64,000 nucleotides of DNA from Chryseobacterium taeanense (GTDB lineage Bacteria; Bacteroidota; Bacteroidia; Flavobacteriales; Weeksellaceae): NCBI RefSeq assembly GCF_900099685.1, contig NZ_FNDW01000001.1, forward strand, positions 372,001 to 436,000. The letters run 5' to 3'. The notes under the pieces were generated by a model, which ran no database searches, was not told the DNA's origin, and saw only the letters and a program-made list of their open reading frames with translations. Each line of letters opens with the position of its first letter. Position 1 is the first letter of the stretch. Positions 59,031 through 64,000 of this stretch are shown piece by piece. The position numbers and the translations under genes were made by a program.

Positions 59031-59183
59031 TTATTTTTTCAAATAACCTTCTACTTCGTCTGCATTCATTACTTTTTCTTCGAAAACGTAAGCTCCTGAT
59101 TTAGAAGACTTTACCATTTTCACCACTTTAGTCATCTTTTTAGACTGACCGCTTTGTAGGGTTGCTACTACTTTCTTTGCCAT
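59031..59183 (-). CDS. DUF4295 small basic protein, probable ribosome-associated
   Basis: 50 residues: starts MAKKVVATLQSGQSKKMTKV, very Lys-rich, ends VEGYLKK. This is the DUF4295 family that follows rpmG in Bacteroidota. From memory a Flavobacterium ribosome structure shows a phylum-specific small protein (bL38) that I believe is this family; I could not check. Start is 20 bases after rpmG. Too small for many gene callers. Confidence 0.85.
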   Translation of the reverse strand: MAKKVVATLQSGQSKKMTKVVKMVKSSKSGAYVFEEKVMNADEVEGYLKK

Positions 59184-59203
59184 GGTAAATTATATTTTAA
59201 TAA

Positions 59204-59386
59204 TTACTTGATTTCTTTGTGAACGGTTACTTTCTTAAGAACAGGATTGTATTTTTTCAATTCCAATCTTTCAGTTGTGTTCTTTTTATTCTTTGTAGAA
59301 ATGTATCTAGACATTCCTGGCATACCGCTTTCTTTATGCTCTGTACATTCAAGGATTACTTGAACTCTGTTTCCTTTTTTTGCCAT
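59204..59386 (-). CDS. rpmG: Ribosomal protein bL33
   Basis: 60 residues: '[20 protein letters not shown]' start and '[20 protein letters not shown]' core, ending '[11 protein letters not shown]'. The Zn ribbon Cys are mostly lost (one Cys at 14), the C-minus form. Follows rpmB by 7 bases; the usual rpmB-rpmG pair. Confidence 0.96.
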   Translation of the reverse strand: MAKKGNRVQVILECTEHKESGMPGMSRYISTKNKKNTTERLELKKYNPVLKKVTVHKEIK

Positions 59387-59393
59387 GATTCAA

Positions 59394-59633
59394 TTACTTT
59401 TTAATCAATCCGTTTCTGGTTGCTCTTTCAAGAGCTTCCTCGATTCCAATCTTGTTAATCACTCTCAATCCATGAGCTGATACTTTCAGTGTTACGTGCT
59501 TATCTTGCTCCGGAAGGTAAAACTTCTTCTCCAATAAGTTAATTTCAAAACGACGCTTCGTTTTGTTATTAGCGTGAGAAACGTTGTTACCAACCATTGC
59601 ACGCTTTCCTGTTATTTGGCAAATTCTTGACAT
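59394..59633 (-). CDS. rpmB: Ribosomal protein bL28
   Basis: 79 residues: '[20 protein letters not shown]' then '[20 protein letters not shown]' and '[20 protein letters not shown]'. First gene of rpmB-rpmG-DUF4295. Large-subunit protein. Confidence 0.97.
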   Translation of the reverse strand: MSRICQITGKRAMVGNNVSHANNKTKRRFEINLLEKKFYLPEQDKHVTLKVSAHGLRVINKIGIEEALERATRNGLIKK

Positions 59634-59787
59634 ATCTCGATGTTCTTATTTGTACTATAATATTTGAGAGTGCAAAATAACGAAGAATTTTTTAGATAGA
59701 CAAATCTTTTAGGAAATTATTTATAAATAACTTATTGATATTAACTTCAAATAACTTTCTGTTTTTATCCTGTAACTTCCTTTTACT

Positions 59788-61422
59788 CTAGCTTTTCTTT
59801 GTTCTCGCCTGAAACCTTTTAATTAAAAAATAAAATAAAAGAAATCCAAGGGCGAAAATTGAAAATCTTGATAATAAATCTCCGGCTTTTGTGTAAAATG
59901 TCATCTTATCATAGAGATTCACTTTGGCAAATAAGGCTGTTTTGTCACCGTAAAAAGTATCTTCAATGATTTCTCCTTTTGCATCAATATGAGCAGAAAT
60001 TCCACTGTTGGCTGCCCGTGCAATTTCTCTTCTCGTTTCTATCGCTCTGAGTCTTGCATAGGATAAAAGCTGTTTGTGACCTTCTGAAACTCCCCACCAT
60101 GAATCATTCGTCATGATTCCTAAAAAGTTGGCTCCCTTTTTTACATAATCACCTGTAAATTCACCATAAATACTTTCATAACAGATAATCGGTGCCATTT
60201 TTCCTTTATTAAAAGGATTGCCGAAAGCGACTCTTTCTTTGTCTGTTCCCAATGAAGCAACTGTTCCACCAAGGTTCAGCATGGCATCTCCTAAAAGTGG
60301 CTTTAAATAGCTCATATAAGGAAATATTTCAACGCCAGGAACTAGTTTTCCTTTATGATATACCTCAACATTTCGGTTGGGGATTACCTGGACGGCGGAA
60401 TTAAAGCTTTCGACCCAAAGTCCGGGATTTAATTGATAAGCTTCTTTCGGCAAATTTTCTTTGGAAGTATAAAATTTATGCGAAGAAATTCCTGTTGCGA
60501 ATACAGAACCAGGATGGTTTGTTAAAAATGATTTAAGGTTATTTAAAATCAGACTTTTTTCAAATGATCTCTCGGAAATTGAACCTCTTCCCGGAAGAGC
60601 TGTTTCAGGGGCGATGTAATAATCTATTTTGCCTTTTGAATTTTTTTCTGCCAGATCCAGGAGATCACTTTCAATGACAAGACTATCTTTAGAATATTTT
60701 TCAGCATAAGGGTCAAGGTCAGGCTGAAGCATCAAAACATTTACAGTTCCGATCGGTTTTTCATTAAAATGATTAAATTTAATAATGGAAATAATCATCG
60801 GAACGATAATCAAAGCAGCAACAAGTGAACTGTTTCTAATCAGATCTTTTCTTTTTCTTCCGGCCTGCCAGATTCTTAAGGTATAAAAAATCAGAACATT
60901 AATGAGTAGTATCCAGAAACTTCCGCCGGTAGCACCCAGCGTGTCGTACCATTGAATCAGTTTCGGGTAATCTGAAAATACATTTCCCAGATTCAGCCAA
61001 GGCCAAGTAAATTCCCAATTCAGATGAAATTTTTCAAAGCTCATCCAGATGGCAATGAAAAACGCTAATCCCCAATACGTTCCCTGCGCATTTTTGTACC
61101 AGTGATAACATTGGAATACTAATGAATAAAGAAGTGAATTAACCAGTACAGGAAATACAACAGCTAGTAAGGAGTGGCTTCCATCCGGATTTTTAGCTCC
61201 GTACAGCCAGCCGGTAGTCACAATGTTCCAGATGACAAAACATACGTAGGAAAGGCCGAAAACCACCCAGCTTTTTCTCTTATAGTCTGAAAATTTTGAA
61301 ACGCCATGTTCCATCATCAAAAGAGGAACAAGGGCAAAGAATATAAAAAACGGAACCCCATAAGTAGGCCACGATATCGACAGCAGCATTGCTGAAATGA
61401 GCGTAAGTAAAACGTATTTCAT
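59788..61422 (-). CDS. lnt: Apolipoprotein N-acyltransferase
   Basis: 544 residues. About six N-terminal membrane helices (1-215), then a nitrilase-type domain with catalytic Glu in 'YYIAPETALPGRGSISERSF', Lys in 'EVYHKGKLVPGVEIFPY' and Cys in 'MAPIICYESIYGEF', and 'GANFLGIMTNDSWWGVSEGH'. A final helix is at 520-540. It adds the third acyl chain to lipoproteins in the inner membrane; many lipoproteins in this window would be substrates. Family call firm. Confidence 0.93.
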   Translation of the reverse strand: MKYVLLTLISAMLLSISWPTYGVPFFIFFALVPLLMMEHGVSKFSDYKRKSWVVFGLSYVCFVIWNIVTTGWLYGAKNPDGSHSLLAVVFPVLVNSLLYSLVFQCYHWYKNAQGTYWGLAFFIAIWMSFEKFHLNWEFTWPWLNLGNVFSDYPKLIQWYDTLGATGGSFWILLINVLIFYTLRIWQAGRKRKDLIRNSSLVAALIIVPMIISIIKFNHFNEKPIGTVNVLMLQPDLDPYAEKYSKDSLVIESDLLDLAEKNSKGKIDYYIAPETALPGRGSISERSFEKSLILNNLKSFLTNHPGSVFATGISSHKFYTSKENLPKEAYQLNPGLWVESFNSAVQVIPNRNVEVYHKGKLVPGVEIFPYMSYLKPLLGDAMLNLGGTVASLGTDKERVAFGNPFNKGKMAPIICYESIYGEFTGDYVKKGANFLGIMTNDSWWGVSEGHKQLLSYARLRAIETRREIARAANSGISAHIDAKGEIIEDTFYGDKTALFAKVNLYDKMTFYTKAGDLLSRFSIFALGFLLFYFLIKRFQARTKKS

Positions 61423-61526
61423 TCAATTGATTTAACACACAAATTTAAGGCTTTTGAAATGAAAAGAAATGCAATTGATGTTAAAGAAATCTTATAAAAT
61501 TCTTGTTTACGAATTAATACCGTGAA

Positions 61527-62330
61527 TTATCCGTTCAGTTCCTTTGCGCGTTTTTCAGCATCCAGAATTCCGTTTTTCAGGATTTCTTTCAGGTTGTTTT
61601 CATTAAATGTTTTGAGTGCTGCTTCTGTTGTTCCGCCTTTTGATGCGACATCCTGAATGAGCTCTTCCAGGCTTTTATCGGAATTATTAATCAGATGATA
61701 GGCTCCCAACATGGTTTGTTGAACAAAAAGTTTTGATAAATTTTCGTCGATGCCCATTTCAACTCCAGCTTTAATCATGGCATCAACGATATAATAAAAA
61801 TACGCCGGTCCGCTTCCTGAAAGGGCTGTCACAGCATCTAATAATTCTTCGTTTTCAAGATAAACGGATCTTCCTGTTGAATTTAAAAGTCTTTCGATAT
61901 TAATCAGTTTACCAAAAGAAATTCCATCTGCTGAAGTATAGCCGGTAATACCCATTCCCAGAAGAGTAGGAGAGTTGGGCATCGCTCTTACAACTAATGG
62001 GTGATTTAATAATTTCTGAATTTTCTCAATTTTAACTCCTGCCATGATTGATAAAACCATCTGGTTTTCATGTAACTGAAACCGGAAGTTTTCGGCAACA
62101 TTTTGGAAATCCTGAGGTTTTACGGCAATAATAATTAAATCTGAATCCAATTCTTTTACTTCATTAAAAGTTGAGATTTTTGACTTAGGAAATTCTTCTG
62201 ATATTTTTGAAATTTTAGTTTTGTTTCTTGTTATCAGATGCAAATTTTCAGGTTTTATCAGCTCGTACTTTAAAAATGATTTAGAAAAAGACAGACCCAT
62301 ATTTCCGGCTCCGAGAATAGCGATTTTCAT
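61527..62330 (-). CDS. proC: Pyrroline-5-carboxylate reductase
   Basis: 267 residues. Rossmann start 'MKIAILGAGNMGLSFSKSFL', 'IIIAVKPQDFQNVAENF' and the signature 'VTALSGSGPAYFYYIVDAMI' followed by 'QTMLGAYHLINNSDKSLEEL' and 'VASKGGTTEAALKTFNENN'. Makes proline from P5C with NAD(P)H. Lies 19 bases downstream of the hypothetical gene and 104 upstream of lnt. Confidence 0.95.
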   Translation of the reverse strand: MKIAILGAGNMGLSFSKSFLKYELIKPENLHLITRNKTKISKISEEFPKSKISTFNEVKELDSDLIIIAVKPQDFQNVAENFRFQLHENQMVLSIMAGVKIEKIQKLLNHPLVVRAMPNSPTLLGMGITGYTSADGISFGKLINIERLLNSTGRSVYLENEELLDAVTALSGSGPAYFYYIVDAMIKAGVEMGIDENLSKLFVQQTMLGAYHLINNSDKSLEELIQDVASKGGTTEAALKTFNENNLKEILKNGILDAEKRAKELNG

Positions 62331-62349
62331 GTTTGTGTTGTTTTTTATA

Positions 62350-62916
62350 TTAATCTTTTAAATACTTTCGGAATGTTCGTGAATATTTATCATTAAAAGT
62401 AATAAAGTGTATATTTTTAAAAAATATTTTGCTGGGCTTTTTATCGAATTTACCGGTCGCATCATAATTTTTGATGACTACTGTTTTTTCGTTAACTTCT
62501 AAAATGTCACCAATTGAAAAGGTATATTTATCTTTTTTCCTACCTTCAACAATGCAGTGAAAATCTTGCTTTTTTATTGATTTAAATAAAGACTCGAAAT
62601 TTTTTAAAGAAGTGTTATTTATAATTTTTTGATTGAATGTAGTAAGTCCTTCTTCCAAAAATATTTTCTCAGATGTTTTTTCTAATTTACTGTGCCGGAA
62701 TCCTGATATTCTATTTAAAGGTATCAGTTTAATCCCGTCTAAAGTAAAGTTATGGGATTCATGAAGCATTAAGAAATCATTAGAAAATTTAAGAATAAAA
62801 CCTGACGTTAATTCTTCTGGACTATCCTCGAAAAAGTAAACTTTTACATAATGACTTTTTTCAAGATGTTTTTTAACAAGTTTTTGAAATTCCTTATTTG
62901 TTAAATCTTGTGACAT
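62350..62916 (-). CDS. Hypothetical protein, unknown family
   Basis: 188 residues, no signal or membrane segment. Two similar-looking beta-rich parts: about 25-75 ('KVYFFEDSPEELTSGFILKF', 'MLHESHNFTLDGIKLIPLNR') and about 120-180 ('CIVEGRKKDKYTFSIGDILE', 'TVVIKNYDATGKFDKKPSKI'). Each resembles an SH3/LSm-like barrel that handles a small beta-ligand ('dsfxFxxxx... hesxxftldg'). It lies between murB (11 bases) and proC (19 bases) and is likely co-transcribed. I cannot name a function. Confidence 0.6.
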   Translation of the reverse strand: MSQDLTNKEFQKLVKKHLEKSHYVKVYFFEDSPEELTSGFILKFSNDFLMLHESHNFTLDGIKLIPLNRISGFRHSKLEKTSEKIFLEEGLTTFNQKIINNTSLKNFESLFKSIKKQDFHCIVEGRKKDKYTFSIGDILEVNEKTVVIKNYDATGKFDKKPSKIFFKNIHFITFNDKYSRTFRKYLKD

Positions 62917-62927
62917 GATAACTTATA

Positions 62928-63941
62928 TTAAATAATATTTACTTCTCGTTCAAGTTCAATACCGAATTTCTCCTTTACCGAATCTATAATTTTTGTTGAA
63001 AAATCATAAATTTCCTGTCCTGTAGCTTTTCCTGTGGCGTTGATAATTACTAGCGCCTGTAATTTATGAGAAGCCACATTTTCGATTTGTTTTCCTTTCC
63101 AGCCGCATTGTTCAATCAGCCAACCGGCCGGAACTTTTACGAAATCTCCATTGGTGTATCCAGGAATATTTTCAAATTTTTGCTGTAGTTCTTCGAACTG
63201 GGTCAAAAGAATGGTAGGATTTTTAAAAAAGCTTCCCGCGTTTCCGATTTCTTTCGGATCCGGTAATTTACTTTTTCTGATATTGATAACAGCTTTGGAA
63301 ATATCCTGAATAGTAGGATTTTTAATGCCTAAATTTTCCAGTTCAGAGGTTATAGCGCCATATTCTGTTTTTATTTTGTGGTCTTTTCTGGTTAATTTAA
63401 AAGTAACCTCAAGAATCACATATTTCCCTTTTCCTTCCTGCTTAAAAACAGAATCTCGATATCCGAATCTGCATTGTTCAAGATTGAAAGTTTCCAGTTG
63501 AAGGTTCTCAAGATTGAGGACGGTACAGCTTACAAAAGTATCTTTAATTTCCGTTCCGTAAGCCCCGATATTCTGCATGGGTGAGGTTCCTACATTTCCG
63601 GGGATTAGAGAAAGATTTTCCAGTCCGCCATAATTTTTATTCAGGCAAAACATCACAAACTCATGCCAGTTTTCTCCAGCCTTTGCTGTAACCAATACTT
63701 CATTGTCACTGACAAATTCTTCGTGAATTCCTTTGAGATTAAGCTGAATGGCTAGTCCGTCGAAATCTTTTGTCAGTAACATATTGCTTCCTCCGCCTAA
63801 AAAAAGCAAGGGTAAAGTGCTCGTTTTTGAATAGTTCAGCGCTTCTATTAATTCTTCTGTAGAATGAACTTCCGCAAAGTATCTGGCTTTTGCGTCAACA
63901 CCAAATGTATTATATGGTTTTAATGAAAAATTTTCCTGCAT
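62928..63941 (-). CDS. murB: UDP-N-acetylenolpyruvoylglucosamine reductase
   Basis: 337 residues, type I. FAD domain: 'LKPYNTFGVDAKARYFAEVH' start, 'LPLLFLGGGSNMLLTKDFDG', 'LIPGNVGTSPMQNIGAYGTE', 'FGYRDSVFKQEGKGKYVILE'. Active-site 'NAGSFFKNPTI' (Ser) and 'CGWKGKQIENVASHKLQALV' with the C-terminal Glu in 'FGIELEREVNII'. Makes UDP-MurNAc for peptidoglycan. The last 59 bases of the window upstream of it hold no feature I recognise. Confidence 0.96.
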   Translation of the reverse strand: MQENFSLKPYNTFGVDAKARYFAEVHSTEELIEALNYSKTSTLPLLFLGGGSNMLLTKDFDGLAIQLNLKGIHEEFVSDNEVLVTAKAGENWHEFVMFCLNKNYGGLENLSLIPGNVGTSPMQNIGAYGTEIKDTFVSCTVLNLENLQLETFNLEQCRFGYRDSVFKQEGKGKYVILEVTFKLTRKDHKIKTEYGAITSELENLGIKNPTIQDISKAVINIRKSKLPDPKEIGNAGSFFKNPTILLTQFEELQQKFENIPGYTNGDFVKVPAGWLIEQCGWKGKQIENVASHKLQALVIINATGKATGQEIYDFSTKIIDSVKEKFGIELEREVNII

Positions 63942-64000
63942 TCGTATTATTTAAACAAATTCATTTCGCCTAATTTAAAATAAAATATCAGCAATAAAAA

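Noticed and set aside
1..64000. A large undescribed defence or biosynthetic cluster
   Set aside because: Genes are mostly recognisable housekeeping or envelope functions; no group of unknown genes with operon structure is present. Novelty is confined to small intergenic elements.

Overview
The window looks like a chromosomal segment of a Bacteroidota flavobacterium of the Chryseobacterium/Elizabethkingia type. The evidence is low G+C, AT-rich intergenic DNA, promoters of the TTTG-N18..21-TAnnTTTG type, gliding/type IX secretion genes (gldB, gldC and a Plug-type protein), a DUF4295 gene beside rpmG/rpmB, small 'bacteriocin-like' double-glycine peptides, and families of long imperfect intergenic inverted repeats. 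I see no phage, plasmid, IS transposase or CRISPR. Most of the window is housekeeping. The unusual material lies between the genes.

Layout. 1-8 kb: a lipoprotein archaemetzincin (cut by the window edge), a secreted or anchored barnase-like RNase, nadE, an acetyltransferase and an LRR protein on the minus strand; then gldB-gldC, a cystathionine synthase/lyase, small proteins, and a GIY-YIG gene bracketed by 34-bp inverted repeats. 8-11.8 kb: an HxlR regulator divergent from a membrane protein, the CCA-adding enzyme, then about 1.2 kb with little coding sequence. This holds three copies of a small transcription unit (promoter-like box, five-codon ORF MVISF, intrinsic terminator whose stem starts inside the stop codon), extra hairpins, one small hypothetical gene and tRNA-Cys. 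11.7-19 kb: a minus-strand block thrA-thrB-thrC-folB-DUF4403-RDD preceded by a leader peptide ORF ending in Ile-Ile-Ala-Thr6-Pro, a probable attenuator. 19-23 kb: two double-glycine peptides, nadA, gmk, yicC, miaA.

23-31 kb: a TetR-controlled RND efflux operon (adaptor, pump, outer-membrane channel) with four near-identical palindromes, one on the tetR promoter and three in front of the pump operon. 32-38 kb: a trehalose-use locus (AraC regulator, MFS transporter, GH37 trehalase, TonB-dependent receptor) followed by a 42-bp tandem repeat. 38-49 kb: MBL hydrolase, type IX Plug protein, a ParE-type toxin-antitoxin pair, hemH, an Nfu protein, gamma-carbonic anhydrase, a PIF1-like helicase, a luciferase-like oxidoreductase and a RibBA whose GTP cyclohydrolase half has lost its metal ligands. 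49-64 kb: fmt, recQ, two adjacent OmpA/TSP3 paralogues, folK, sppA, ftsY, DUF4295-rpmG-rpmB, lnt, proC and murB.

The strongest candidates for something undescribed are the triple MVISF/terminator units (10.47-11.49 kb), the thr leader attenuator and the GIY-YIG inverted-repeat element with its small relative at 23.4 kb. All calls come from reading the sequence; no searches or folding were run.
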